From Oscillospiraceae bacterium (GTDB taxonomy: Bacteria > Bacillota > Clostridia > Oscillospirales > CAG-272): a stretch of DNA of 64,000 nt. Below the pieces are notes generated by a model, which was not told where the DNA came from, did no database searches, and saw only the letters and a program-made list of their open reading frames with translations. Both the position numbers and the translations under genes were made by a program. The first letter of the stretch is position 1; every line of letters begins with the position of its first letter. The stretch spans positions 1 to 64,000 of the forward strand of contig SVRP01000009.1 in assembly GCA_015064735.1 (NCBI GenBank), written 5' to 3'. Shown piece after piece: positions 42,712-51,612 of this stretch.

Positions 42712-42740
42712 TTGAAATAAAATCCTATATATGTTATAAT
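42712..42740 (+). promoter_or_regulatory. Promoter of mdh-fum-hdr-flx-frd operon
   Basis: TTGAAA (42712-42717) and TATAAT (42735-42740) are separated by 17 bp. It is the only good promoter I see before 55399, and intergenic gaps downstream are short up to frdA. Confidence 0.8.
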
Positions 42741-42785
42741 AATATGGTTATATTTTTATATTTTTCTTTTTTAAGGAGGTATATT

Positions 42786-43724
42786 GTGAATAAAATCGCA
42801 ATAATCGGAACAGGAAGCGTTGGTTCTACAATCGCTTACACACTTACAGTTATGGGTATCGCATCGGAGATCGTTGTGATTGACATTAACAAGGAAAAGG
42901 CTCTCGGAGAAGCTCTTGACATTCGTCAGGGTACTCCCTTCTGCACCCCCTGCTCTATCTATGCCGGAGACTACAGCGACGCCGCCGGTGCAAACATCGT
43001 GGTTCTTACCTGCGGTATTGCAAGAAGACCCGGTCAGACAAGACTTGAGCTTGCCCAGACCAACGTAGATATTACCAAGCAAATAATTCCCCAGGTAACA
43101 AAATACGCGCCCAATGCAAACTATATCATAGTAAGTAACCCCGTTGATATCCTCACGTACACCTTCCACAAGTATTCCGATCTTCCCGAAAACAGAATAA
43201 TAGGTTCGGGTACTATCCTTGATACTGCACGTCTTCGCGCACGTCTTTCCGAGTACTACAAGATAAGCCAGAAGAACGTTCACGCTTACGTTTTCGGTGA
43301 GCACGGAGATTCCTCTTTCGTTCCGTGGTCTGTCGCAAACATTTCAAACATCCCGATTCACGAGTGTAAAAAGCTCGTTCCCGATATGGACCTTCCCGAT
43401 CTCGATTATGCCGAGATTGAAGATTACGTTAAAAAGTCGGGCGGACGCGTTATCCAGAGAAAGGGAGCCACCTTCTACGCGGTTTCGATCTCTGTTTGCC
43501 ACGTTATCCAGTGCTTGCTCAGCGGACTTGATTCTACTATGACCGTTTCCACCCTTATGCACGGTGAATACGGTATTGACGACGTATGTCTCAGCACCCT
43601 TTGTATAGTTGGTAACGACGGTATCCGTTGCAAGGTAAACGTTCCTTTGAACGACGAAGAAATCGCAAAGCTCCGCAAGAGCGCAGATACCCTCAAGGGT
43701 GTTATCAACAGCATCAACATATAA
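42786..43724 (+). CDS. mdh: LDH-fold malate dehydrogenase (probable)
   Basis: This 312-residue protein belongs to the L-lactate/malate dehydrogenase family. It has the NAD motif IAIIGTGSVGSTIAY (residues 4-18), catalytic His173 in GEHGDSS, and Asp146 and Arg149 in ILDTARL. The residue that decides substrate in this family (position 102 of classical LDH, Gln in lactate enzymes) is Arg80 here, in CGIARRPGQTR. Arg favours dicarboxylic oxaloacetate/malate. With fumarase next to it, malate dehydrogenase is preferred over lactate dehydrogenase, though some relatives are annotated as lactate enzymes. The start is GTG at 42786, six bases after AAGGAGG. Confidence 0.8.
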   Translation: MNKIAIIGTGSVGSTIAYTLTVMGIASEIVVIDINKEKALGEALDIRQGTPFCTPCSIYAGDYSDAAGANIVVLTCGIARRPGQTRLELAQTNVDITKQIIPQVTKYAPNANYIIVSNPVDILTYTFHKYSDLPENRIIGSGTILDTARLRARLSEYYKISQKNVHAYVFGEHGDSSFVPWSVANISNIPIHECKKLVPDMDLPDLDYAEIEDYVKKSGGRVIQRKGATFYAVSISVCHVIQCLLSGLDSTMTVSTLMHGEYGIDDVCLSTLCIVGNDGIRCKVNVPLNDEEIAKLRKSADTLKGVINSINI

Positions 43725-43748
43725 GTACATTTTTAAGAGGTGAAATTT

Positions 43749-45125
43749 ATGGAATACCGTATTGAACACGATTCTATGGGCGATATGCAGGTTCCCGCTG
43801 ACCGTCTTTGGGCGGCACAGACTCAGAGAAGCTGCGAAAACTTTAGAATTGGCGTGGACATCGAGACCATGCCCCGTGAGATAACCCACGCTTTTGGAAT
43901 ACTTAAAAAGGCTGCGGCTCTCGCCAACCACGAGCTTAAGAGTGAAAAGATGACCGCTGAAAAGCTTGAGGCTATTTCCAAGGCTTGCGACGAGGTGATT
44001 TCGGGAGAGCTTAATTCTCACTTTCCTCTCGTTGTATGGCAGACGGGCTCCGGTACGCAGTCAAATATGAACGCCAACGAGGTAATAGCTAACAGAGCTA
44101 ACCAGATAGCAGGCAAGAAGCTTGCTCATCCCAATGATGATATAAACATGAGTCAGTCCTCCAACGACACCTTCCCCACCGCAATGCACATTTCCGCGGT
44201 TATCGCTATTGAGGATAAGCTCATTCCCGCAATAGAGCTTCTTATTGAGACCTTCAAAAGGCTCGAAGCCGAAAACGAGGGCATAGTAAAATCGGGACGT
44301 ACCCATCTTCAGGATGCGACTCCCATTAAATTCAGTCAGGAAATAAGCGGCTGGAGATCTTCTCTTGAGCGCGACGTTGAGCTTCTCAAACTGGCTGTTG
44401 CTCCTCTTCGCGAGCTTGCTCTCGGTGGAACTGCCGTTGGTACGGGTCTTAACACCCCCAAGGGCTTTGACGTTCTCGTAGCAAAAAAGGTTGCGGAGCT
44501 TACCGGTAAGCCTTTTGTAACCGCATCCAACAAGTTCCATGCTCTTACCTCCAAGGATGAGCTGGTATTTGCTCACGGCGCTATCAAGGCAACCGCTTGC
44601 GATATGATGAAAATAGCTAACGACGTTCGTTGGTTGGCTTCGGGTCCCCGCGACGGTCTCGGTGAGATCTTCATTCCCGAAAATGAGCCCGGCTCCTCTA
44701 TTATGCCCGGTAAGGTCAACCCCACCCAGTGTGAGGCTGTTACTATGGTAGCCGTTCAGGTGATGGGTAATGACGTTGCTGTTTCCATGGCAGCGTCTCA
44801 GGGTAACTTTGAGCTTAACGTATTTATGCCCGTTGCGGCTTACAATTTCCTTCAGTCTGCAAGACTTCTTGCAGAGTCTATCGTTTCCTTTAACAACAAC
44901 TGCGCTGTTGGAATCAAGGCTAACAAGGAAAAAATGCACCACAATCTTCATAACTCCTTAATGCTTGTTACCGCGCTCAACCCCTACATCGGATACGAAA
45001 ATGCGGCAAAGACCGCCAAGAAGGCTTATAAGGACAACATCTCCCTTAAGGAGGCTTGTGTTCAGCTTGGTTTCCTTACGGAGGAAAAGTTTGACGAGGT
45101 ATTCCACCCCGAACAGATGGTATAA
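43749..45125 (+). CDS. fumC: Class II fumarate hydratase
   Basis: This 458-residue enzyme interconverts malate and fumarate without a metal cluster. It has GSGTQSNMNANEVI (about 102-115), SQSSNDTFPTAMH (about 136-148), GRTHLQDATPIKFSQE (about 183-198), GTAVGTGLNTPKGFD (about 226) and the family signature GSSIMPGKVNPTQCEA (about 314-329). Length is normal. I chose the ATG at 43749, eight bases behind AAGAGG, rather than the GTG at 43740. It follows mdh by 24 bp. Confidence 0.96.
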   Translation: MEYRIEHDSMGDMQVPADRLWAAQTQRSCENFRIGVDIETMPREITHAFGILKKAAALANHELKSEKMTAEKLEAISKACDEVISGELNSHFPLVVWQTGSGTQSNMNANEVIANRANQIAGKKLAHPNDDINMSQSSNDTFPTAMHISAVIAIEDKLIPAIELLIETFKRLEAENEGIVKSGRTHLQDATPIKFSQEISGWRSSLERDVELLKLAVAPLRELALGGTAVGTGLNTPKGFDVLVAKKVAELTGKPFVTASNKFHALTSKDELVFAHGAIKATACDMMKIANDVRWLASGPRDGLGEIFIPENEPGSSIMPGKVNPTQCEAVTMVAVQVMGNDVAVSMAASQGNFELNVFMPVAAYNFLQSARLLAESIVSFNNNCAVGIKANKEKMHHNLHNSLMLVTALNPYIGYENAAKTAKKAYKDNISLKEACVQLGFLTEEKFDEVFHPEQMV

Positions 45126-45147
45126 TTCAAATTTTTTGGAGGTAATA

Positions 45148-45939
45148 ATGAAAGTAAGTTATTTCCCCGGATGTACGCTCAGAACAAAGGCAAAGGAGCT
45201 TGACCTTTATGCTCGCAGAAGTGCTGAAGTCCTCGGCATCGAGCTTTGCGAGATAGAGGACTGGCAGTGCTGCGGCGGTGTTTTCGTATCTGCCAAGGAC
45301 GAGATCGCTTCCAAGCTCTCCTCGGTACGCGCTCTTCGTGCCGCAAGAGACGAGAACATGCCTTTGGTAACCGTATGCTCGGCTTGTCATAATGTTATAA
45401 AGCAAACTAACCACGCAATGCAGACCGATGAGACCTTCGCAAACAGAGTAAACAACTACCTTGCGCAGGACAAAACTCCCACCGAATATCACGGTGAGAC
45501 CGAGGTTCTTCATTATCTTGAAATGCTCCGCGACATGGTAGGATTTGACAAAATAAAAGCGGCTGTGAAGAATCCACTCACAGGAAAGAAGATCGCGGCT
45601 TACTATGGCTGTCTTCTTCTTCGTCCCGGCAACGTAATGGCTTTCGATGACGTAGAAAATCCCACGATTATTGAGGATTTCATTCGCGCTATCGGAGCGG
45701 AGCCGATTATATACGCCCAGAGAAACGAGTGCTGCGGCGGCTACATAGCTCTCGAGGACCCCGCTACCGCAAAAAAGAGAAGCAACGCGGTTTCCGAAAA
45801 TGCCGCAAATTGCGGTGCTGAAATGATAGTTACCGCTTGTCCTCTTTGCAAATACAATCTCGTAAAAAACGGTTCTTCTATTCCCGTTATTTATTTTACC
45901 GAGCTCCTTGCTGAAGCGCTCGGAGTTAAGGAGGGCTGA
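45148..45939 (+). CDS. hdrB: HdrB-like heterodisulfide reductase subunit (two CCG domains)
   Basis: This 263-residue protein has both cysteine-rich CCG motifs complete: Cys9, Cys41-Cys42, Cys77-x2-Cys80 and Cys155, Cys195-Cys196, Cys231-x2-Cys234. The spacing (31 or 39, then 34) fits the C-X31-39-CC-X34-36-CxxC pattern that binds noncubane [4Fe-4S] clusters in methanogen HdrB. It would be the site where electrons leave the Hdr complex for a disulfide or partner protein. TTGGAGGTAATA precedes the ATG at 45148; longer in-frame starts run into fumC. The hdrC gene starts two bases after its stop. Confidence 0.93.
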   Translation: MKVSYFPGCTLRTKAKELDLYARRSAEVLGIELCEIEDWQCCGGVFVSAKDEIASKLSSVRALRAARDENMPLVTVCSACHNVIKQTNHAMQTDETFANRVNNYLAQDKTPTEYHGETEVLHYLEMLRDMVGFDKIKAAVKNPLTGKKIAAYYGCLLLRPGNVMAFDDVENPTIIEDFIRAIGAEPIIYAQRNECCGGYIALEDPATAKKRSNAVSENAANCGAEMIVTACPLCKYNLVKNGSSIPVIYFTELLAEALGVKEG

Positions 45940-45941
45940 TC

Positions 45942-46334
45942 ATGCACAATAATTCCGAAAAACAAAAGGAACAGCTTCTTCGCATGAGCGGTGTAAATCC
46001 CCTCAAATGTATGAAGTGCGGAAAATGCTCTGCAACCTGCCCCTCTTACGACGAAATGGAATATCACCCCCATCAGTTCGTTTACATGGTAGAATCGGGG
46101 GACATTGAGACTTTGAGAAAATCCGACTCTATCTACAAGTGTCTTACCTGCTTCGCTTGCGTTGACCGTTGTCCCAGAGGCGTTGAGCCCGCAAAGCTTA
46201 TCGAAGCTCTCAGACTTTCTGTTATCCGCGAGAAGGGCGCAAATCACCTTAAGGCGGAGGACATTCCCGCTCTCATCGATGACGATACGCCTCAGCAGGC
46301 GGTCATGAGCGCATTCAGAAAATACTCTAAGTAG
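45942..46334 (+). CDS. hdrC: HdrC-like iron-sulfur subunit
   Basis: This 130-residue ferredoxin-like protein has two [4Fe-4S] motifs, CMKCGKCSATCP (about 23-34) and CLTCFACVDRCP (about 67-78). In Hdr complexes HdrC passes electrons between HdrA and HdrB. AAGGAGGGCTGATC precedes the start, and it ends 17 bases before hdrA. Confidence 0.93.
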   Translation: MHNNSEKQKEQLLRMSGVNPLKCMKCGKCSATCPSYDEMEYHPHQFVYMVESGDIETLRKSDSIYKCLTCFACVDRCPRGVEPAKLIEALRLSVIREKGANHLKAEDIPALIDDDTPQQAVMSAFRKYSK

Positions 46335-46351
46335 GAAAGGAGAAAACAACT

Positions 46352-48346
46352 ATGCAAAGAATTGGCGTATTTGTCTGCCACTGCGGTACCAACATCGCAG
46401 GAACGGTAGACGTTAAAGCAGTTGCAGAAGCACTCAAGTCAGAGCCCGGTGTTGTTATCTCCACCGAGTATCAGTATATGTGCTCTCAGGCAGGACAGGA
46501 TCTTATAAAGGCGGCTATTGCCGAACACAAACTGACGGGCATCGTTGTATGCTCCTGCTCGCCCCGTATGCACGAGGCAACCTTCAGAAAGACTGCCGCT
46601 GCGGCAGGACTCAACCCCTACATGGTCGAAATAGCAAATATCCGCGAGCAGTGCTCTTGGGTACATAAGGAAATGACAATCGGCACCGAAAAGGCTATAA
46701 TCCTCGGAAAAGCAGCTATTGCTAAGGTAAACCTTAACGCTCCCCTTACCCCCGGAGAGAGCCCTGTAACAAAGCGCGCCCTCGTTATCGGAGGCGGTAT
46801 TGCGGGCATTCAGACCGCTCTCGACATTGCAGACGCAGGCTTTCCCGTTGATATAGTTGAGACCAAGCCCACTATTGGCGGTAAGATGGCTCAGCTTGAC
46901 AAAACCTTCCCCACCCTCGACTGCGCGGCTTGTATCCTTACACCTAAGATGGTTGACGTTGCGCAGAACGAGAATATCAGAATATTCTCTTACAGCGAAG
47001 TAACCGAGGTTGGCGGATTCGTAGGAAACTTCGAGGTTACAATTAAGAAAAAGGCTCGTTACGTAAAGGAAGACCTCTGTACCGGATGCGGTCTCTGCAC
47101 CGAAAAGTGTCCTCAGAAGAAGGTTCCCAATGAGTTTAACCTCGGAATGGACAACAGACGCGCAATCTACATTCCCTTTGCTCAGGCAGTTCCGAAGGTT
47201 GCGACCATCGACCCCGACTACTGTACTATGCTCAAGACCGGCAAGTGCGGAGTCTGCTCCAAGGTTTGTACCGCAAAGGCTATAGACTATCAGGCAAAGG
47301 ATGAATTTATTACCGAAAAATACGGCGCTATCGTTGTAGCTACCGGATTTAACCCCATTTCCATGGATAAATTCGATGAGTATGCCTACTCACAGTCTCC
47401 CGACGTTATCACATCTCTTGAGCTTGAGCGTCTTATGAATGCCGCAGGTCCTACGGGCGGTACACTTCTCCGTCCCTCCGACAGAGAGCATCCTCACACT
47501 ATCGTTCTCGTTCAGTGTGTAGGCTCCCGTTGCGCAGCCTGCGCCGAAAAGGGCAAGGAGTATTGCTCTAAGATATGCTGTATGTATACTGCTAAGCATG
47601 CAATGCTTATCCGTGATAAATATCCCGACACCGAGGTTTACGTATTCTACATAGACGTTCGTACTCCCGGTAAGAACTTCGACGAGTTCTATCGCAGAGC
47701 CGTTGAGGAATACGGAGTTCACTACGTTAAGGGTATGGTCGGTAAGGTTACTCCCGAGGGCAAGAAGCTCAAGGTTCAGGCTTCCGATCTTATCGCTAAC
47801 AAGCAGCTCCACATTGATGCCGATCTCGTAGTTCTCGCGGCAGCTATTGAGCCCGACAAGTCGGCTCGTCCTTTGGCTACTATGCTTACGGCAAGCATGG
47901 ATACCAACGACTTCTTCACAGAGGCTCACCCCAAGCTCCGTCCCGTTGAGAGCCCCACGGCAGGTGTATTCCTTTCGGGCGCATGTCAGGGTCCCAAGGA
48001 TATTCCCGAGACCGTTTCCCAGGCAGGAGCTGCGGCATCCAAGGTAATCGGACTTCTCTGCAAGGACAAGCTCACGGGTAACCCCTGCGTTGCTCATTCC
48101 GATGAGCTTATGTGTAACGGCTGTTCCACCTGCGCAAACGTATGTCCTTACGGAGCGATCTCCTATATCGACAAGGAATTCAGAATGCCCGACAGAACGA
48201 CAAAGATTCGTCGCGTAGCATCTGTTAACGAGGCTGTGTGCCAGGGTTGCGGTGCTTGTACCGTTGCTTGTATGTCCGGTGCTATGGATCTTAAGGGCTT
48301 CCTTAACAAACAAATTATGGCGGAGGTAGATGCAATATGCAAGTAA
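46352..48346 (+). CDS. hdrA: HdrA-like flavoprotein (electron-bifurcating core)
   Basis: This 664-residue protein carries the FAD that confurcates or bifurcates electrons in Hdr complexes. An N-terminal Cys domain (VFVCHCGTNIAG, then YMCSQAGQD, VVCSCSPRMHE) precedes the FAD motif VIGGGIAGIQTA (about 145-156), PTLDCAACILTPKM (about 187-200), CTGCGLCTEKCPQKK (243-257) and a CKTGKCGVCSKVCTAKA-like cluster (near 290-310). Two C-terminal [4Fe-4S] sites start near 588 (CNGCSTCANVCP) and 630 (CQGCGACTVACM). Length and order match bacterial HdrA. Whether the flavin truly bifurcates cannot be read from sequence. Its end overlaps flxD by 10 bp. Confidence 0.94.
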   Translation: MQRIGVFVCHCGTNIAGTVDVKAVAEALKSEPGVVISTEYQYMCSQAGQDLIKAAIAEHKLTGIVVCSCSPRMHEATFRKTAAAAGLNPYMVEIANIREQCSWVHKEMTIGTEKAIILGKAAIAKVNLNAPLTPGESPVTKRALVIGGGIAGIQTALDIADAGFPVDIVETKPTIGGKMAQLDKTFPTLDCAACILTPKMVDVAQNENIRIFSYSEVTEVGGFVGNFEVTIKKKARYVKEDLCTGCGLCTEKCPQKKVPNEFNLGMDNRRAIYIPFAQAVPKVATIDPDYCTMLKTGKCGVCSKVCTAKAIDYQAKDEFITEKYGAIVVATGFNPISMDKFDEYAYSQSPDVITSLELERLMNAAGPTGGTLLRPSDREHPHTIVLVQCVGSRCAACAEKGKEYCSKICCMYTAKHAMLIRDKYPDTEVYVFYIDVRTPGKNFDEFYRRAVEEYGVHYVKGMVGKVTPEGKKLKVQASDLIANKQLHIDADLVVLAAAIEPDKSARPLATMLTASMDTNDFFTEAHPKLRPVESPTAGVFLSGACQGPKDIPETVSQAGAAASKVIGLLCKDKLTGNPCVAHSDELMCNGCSTCANVCPYGAISYIDKEFRMPDRTTKIRRVASVNEAVCQGCGACTVACMSGAMDLKGFLNKQIMAEVDAICK

Positions 48347-48771
48347 AAGAATATAAGCCCCTTATCGTGGCGTTCTGTTGTAACTGGTGTTCCTACGCGG
48401 GCGCAGACCTTGCGGGAAACAACAGACTTAACTACCCTGCTGACGTAAAGATCATACGAGTTCCCTGCTCCTGCAGAGTTAACCCCATGTTCATTCTCCG
48501 CGCGTTCCAGAGAGGCGCGGACGGTGTTATAATCTGCGGTTGCCACCCCGGCGACTGCCACTACACCTCGGGTAACTACTACACCCGCCGCCGTATGGCT
48601 CTTCTCTTCTCTATGCTCGACTACCTCGGCATAGAAAGAGAACGTACCCGCGTTGAATGGGTATCCGCTGCTGAGGGCGCAAAGTTTGCGGCTACTATGA
48701 ACGACTTCGCAGAGAAGGTTGCTTCTCTTGGCGAAAACAAGAGATTGGAGGATTTACGATGCAAGAAATAA
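48337..48771 (+). CDS. flxD: FlxD/MvhD-like [2Fe-2S] electron-transfer subunit
   Basis: This 144-residue MvhD-family protein has VAFCCNWCSYAGAD (residues 11-24), IRVPCSCRVNP (about 40-50) and VIICGCHPGDCHYTSGN (about 64-80). In methanogens MvhD joins the hydrogenase to HdrA; in bacteria FlxD joins FlxABC to HdrA. It overlaps hdrA by 10 bp and flxC by 13 bp, which points to translational coupling. Confidence 0.93.
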   Translation: MQVKEYKPLIVAFCCNWCSYAGADLAGNNRLNYPADVKIIRVPCSCRVNPMFILRAFQRGADGVIICGCHPGDCHYTSGNYYTRRRMALLFSMLDYLGIERERTRVEWVSAAEGAKFAATMNDFAEKVASLGENKRLEDLRCKK

Positions 48772-49745
48772 CCCGTGATATTCTCTTAGAACGCGCAGAG
48801 GCTCTTCTTGCTGACGGCACGGTTGACCGTGTTCTCGGTTGGAAAAAGGGTGAGTTTGCATACGACGTAACTCCCGCCGTATTCACTACGGCTGATGAGC
48901 TTCGCGCAGAGTTCGTATGGAACGATTTCTGCGGAGCTAACTTCTCCAAGTATCTCATAAAGGAGACCGCAAAGAAGGACACTAAGGTTCTCGTTTTCCT
49001 TAAGTCCTGCGATACATACAGCTTTAATCAGCTCCTTACCGAGCATCGCTTTGACAGAGAAAAGGTTTACGTAATCGGTGTTCCCTGCAACGGCATGCTC
49101 GATCCCAAGAAGGTAAAAGACAAAGCAGAGAGTGTTCTTTCTGTTACCGATAACGGAACAGAGGTCGCTATTGAGACTCTTTACGACGGTATCGTTACCG
49201 TAGCAAGAGATGAGCTTCTCCCCGACAGATGTCTTAATTGTAAGTCTAAAAAGCATGTAGCCTACGACGAGCTTCTCGGAACCGAGGGAGACGTTGTTGC
49301 AAACGCAAGATTTGACGAGGTTGCCCGCCTTGAGGCTATGACTCCCGACGAGCGCTTTGCATTCTGGCAGAACGAGCTTTCCCGTTGCATCCGTTGCAAC
49401 GCTTGCCGCGACGTTTGTCCCGCTTGTACCTGCGAAAAGTGCGTATTTGACAACCCCAATTCGGGTGTTGACAACAAGGCTCCCGCAAATGAGTTCGAGG
49501 AAAAGATGTTCCACATCATCCGCGCATTCCACGTTGCGGGCAGATGCACCGACTGCGGCGAATGCTCCAGAGTTTGTCCTCAGAGCATTCCTCTCCACCT
49601 GCTCAACCGTAAGTTCATCAAGGACATTGACGAGTTCTACGGAGAGTATCAGGCAGGAGCAGAGGCAGGAAGCCGCGCTCCTATCGTAAACTACGACCTT
49701 AACGACCTGGAGGCATCCGAGGCAGTTGAAAGGGGGAACGAATAA
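48759..49745 (+). CDS. flxC: FlxC-like iron-sulfur protein
   Basis: This 328-residue protein has an N-terminal region with FLKSCDTYSFNQLLTEHRFD (about 75-94) and VIGVPCNGMLDPKKV, a CLNCKSKKH site (about 154), then CIRCNACRDVCPACTCEKC (about 208-226) and CTDCGECSRVCPQS (about 262-275). It resembles FrhB-like and [4Fe-4S] dicluster proteins. The FlxC name rests on gene order: hdrA, flxD, this gene, then FlxB-like and FlxA-like genes, the mirror image of flxABCD-hdrA in Desulfovibrio. Start and stop overlap neighbours, and its TAA shares a base with the next ATG. Confidence 0.8.
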   Translation: MQEITRDILLERAEALLADGTVDRVLGWKKGEFAYDVTPAVFTTADELRAEFVWNDFCGANFSKYLIKETAKKDTKVLVFLKSCDTYSFNQLLTEHRFDREKVYVIGVPCNGMLDPKKVKDKAESVLSVTDNGTEVAIETLYDGIVTVARDELLPDRCLNCKSKKHVAYDELLGTEGDVVANARFDEVARLEAMTPDERFAFWQNELSRCIRCNACRDVCPACTCEKCVFDNPNSGVDNKAPANEFEEKMFHIIRAFHVAGRCTDCGECSRVCPQSIPLHLLNRKFIKDIDEFYGEYQAGAEAGSRAPIVNYDLNDLEASEAVERGNE

Positions 49746-50770
49746 TGCGTAAAATAGCAGTAAACAATCTCGATTCCCTTTTTGCCGCAATCGCTGCGGA
49801 ATACAAGCTTTATATTCCCGTTGATACCGATGCGGGGGCTAAGTTCTCCGAATGGAGCGAGGGCGCAAAGCTTTCCGACGCGCTCAATACTGTAAGAAGC
49901 GCAAAGGATTTCTTCTTCCCTCAGACCGAAAATCTTGTCGATTTCAAGATGGAGGGAAAAACCATTGAAATAATCGACAACAGAAGCGAGTGCGAGGATT
50001 TCGCGGTATTCGGAGTTCGCGCTTGCGACGTTAAGAGCTTTGAGATACTCGACAGAGTATTTCTTTCCGAGCCTGTCGATACGTACTACAAAAACCGCAG
50101 AGACCACGGTGTAATAATCTCCATGGCTTGTAACAAGCCTGCCGAGACCTGCTTCTGCGGAACCTTTGGCATTGACGCGTCCGCTCCCGAGGGAGATATA
50201 GTTTGCTACAAGACCGACGATATTCTCTATCTTGAGGCTAAGACCGAGAAGGGTGAGAAGCTTCTCGCTCTTGTAGCGGCCTTGACCGAGGATACCGATA
50301 ATTCGGCTGTTGAAGCGCAGAAGAAGCTCATCAAGGAGCGTCTTGACAGACTTCCCTTGAAAAATCTCAAGGCTGACGCGTTTGGCGACGGCAAGACAAG
50401 CAAGTTCTTTGATGCTCCCGAATGGAGCGAGCTTTCCGAGACCTGTCTCGGTTGCGGAACCTGCACCTTTGTTTGCCCAACCTGTCAGTGCTACGACATC
50501 AAGGATTTCAACACCGGACACGGCGTTAAGCGTTTCCGTTGCTGGGATTCCTGCATGTATTCCGATTTCACAAGAATGGCGCACGGAAACTCCCGTAACA
50601 GCCAGCTTGAGCGTTTCCGTCAGAGATTTATGCACAAGCTTGTGTACTATCCCACCAACAACGACGGTCTCTTCTCCTGCGTAGGCTGCGGAAGATGTAT
50701 TTCCAAGTGCCCCATCAATATGAACATTGTTAAAGTTATGAAAAAGCTGGGAGGAAAGGAAAATGACTGA
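49745..50770 (+). CDS. flxB: FlxB-like [4Fe-4S] dicluster protein
   Basis: This 341-residue protein belongs to the 4Fe-4S dicluster / anaerobic sulfite reductase A-like group. It has an N-terminal domain with FGVRACDVKSFEILDRVFL (about 89-107), CFCGTFGIDASAPEGD (about 141-156), a first C-terminal cluster site CLGCGTCTFVCPTCQC (about 237-252) and a second one CVGCGRCISKCP (about 315-326). It would pass electrons between FlxA and the rest. The start ATG overlaps the flxC stop; the end overlaps flxA by 8 bp. Confidence 0.83.
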   Translation: MRKIAVNNLDSLFAAIAAEYKLYIPVDTDAGAKFSEWSEGAKLSDALNTVRSAKDFFFPQTENLVDFKMEGKTIEIIDNRSECEDFAVFGVRACDVKSFEILDRVFLSEPVDTYYKNRRDHGVIISMACNKPAETCFCGTFGIDASAPEGDIVCYKTDDILYLEAKTEKGEKLLALVAALTEDTDNSAVEAQKKLIKERLDRLPLKNLKADAFGDGKTSKFFDAPEWSELSETCLGCGTCTFVCPTCQCYDIKDFNTGHGVKRFRCWDSCMYSDFTRMAHGNSRNSQLERFRQRFMHKLVYYPTNNDGLFSCVGCGRCISKCPINMNIVKVMKKLGGKEND

Positions 50771-51596
50771 CATGAAAGAAGCTCTCATTCCCGTTTTGGG
50801 TGTCGTTACCGATATCCGTATCGATACCCCCGACGTAAAAACCTTCCGCGTTGTAACCCCCGACGGCAAAAAAGCATTTGACCACAAGCCCGGTCAGTGC
50901 GCTATGCTTTCGATCCCCGGCGTAGGCGAGGCAATGTTCTCTATTACCTCATCTCCTACAAATACCGAGTTCATGGAATTTTCCATAAAGAAATGCGGTT
51001 GTCTTACCGATTGGCTCCACTCTATGGAGGTAGGTCAGCAGGTAACGATCCGTGGTCCTTACGGAAATCCCTTCCCCGTTGATACTGCTTTCGTAGGTCA
51101 GGATATGCTCTTTATTGCGGGCGGTATCGGACTTGCTCCCCTGCGCTCTGTCATAAACTACTGCCGTCATTACCGCGACAGATACGGTAAGATAGACATA
51201 GTTTACGGTTCAAGAAGCATGCAGGATCTCGTTGACTACAAGGAGATAATCGACGAATGGGCAACCGACGCAGGTGTTAACGTACATCTCACCATAGACC
51301 GCGAGCAGCCCGAATGGACGGGACACGTCGGTTTCGTTCCCAACTACGTAAAGGAGCTTGGATTTGATACCAACAAAACAGCTATCCTCTGCGGTCCTCC
51401 CATTATGATCAAGTTCACTTTGGCAGGACTTCAGGAGCTTGGCTTCGACAAAACACAGATATACACCACACTGGAGCTTCGTATGAAATGCGGTTTCGGT
51501 AAGTGCGGACGTTGCAACGTAGGCGCAAAGTACGTTTGCAAGGACGGTCCCGTTTTCCGTTGCGACGAGCTTGACGAGCTTCCCGACGAATATTGA
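50763..51596 (+). CDS. flxA: FlxA-like FAD/NAD(P)H-binding reductase
   Basis: This 277-residue protein is a ferredoxin-NADP reductase-type module that would oxidise NADH or NADPH. It has the FAD segment MFSITSSP (58-65), nucleotide motif FIAGGIGLAPLRS (117-129), ILCGPPIMI (208-216) and a C-terminal [2Fe-2S] site with Cys243, Cys248, Cys251 and Cys259. AsrB and hydrogenase gamma subunits share the architecture. FlxA of Desulfovibrio serves NADH; the cofactor preference here is inferred. The frdB gene follows after 16 bp. Confidence 0.9.
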   Translation: MTDMKEALIPVLGVVTDIRIDTPDVKTFRVVTPDGKKAFDHKPGQCAMLSIPGVGEAMFSITSSPTNTEFMEFSIKKCGCLTDWLHSMEVGQQVTIRGPYGNPFPVDTAFVGQDMLFIAGGIGLAPLRSVINYCRHYRDRYGKIDIVYGSRSMQDLVDYKEIIDEWATDAGVNVHLTIDREQPEWTGHVGFVPNYVKELGFDTNKTAILCGPPIMIKFTLAGLQELGFDKTQIYTTLELRMKCGFGKCGRCNVGAKYVCKDGPVFRCDELDELPDEY

Positions 51597-51612
51597 TAAA
51601 GGAGAACATCTC

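Noticed and set aside
42610..42785. Riboswitch or T-box before mdh
   Set aside because: The leader after the promoter is only about 40 bases and shows no conserved riboswitch structure.
44965..45147. Extended N-terminus of HdrB in frame with the fumC end
   Set aside because: The extension overlaps fumC, is Arg- and Ser-rich without family similarity, and the ATG at 45148 has a strong ribosome binding site.
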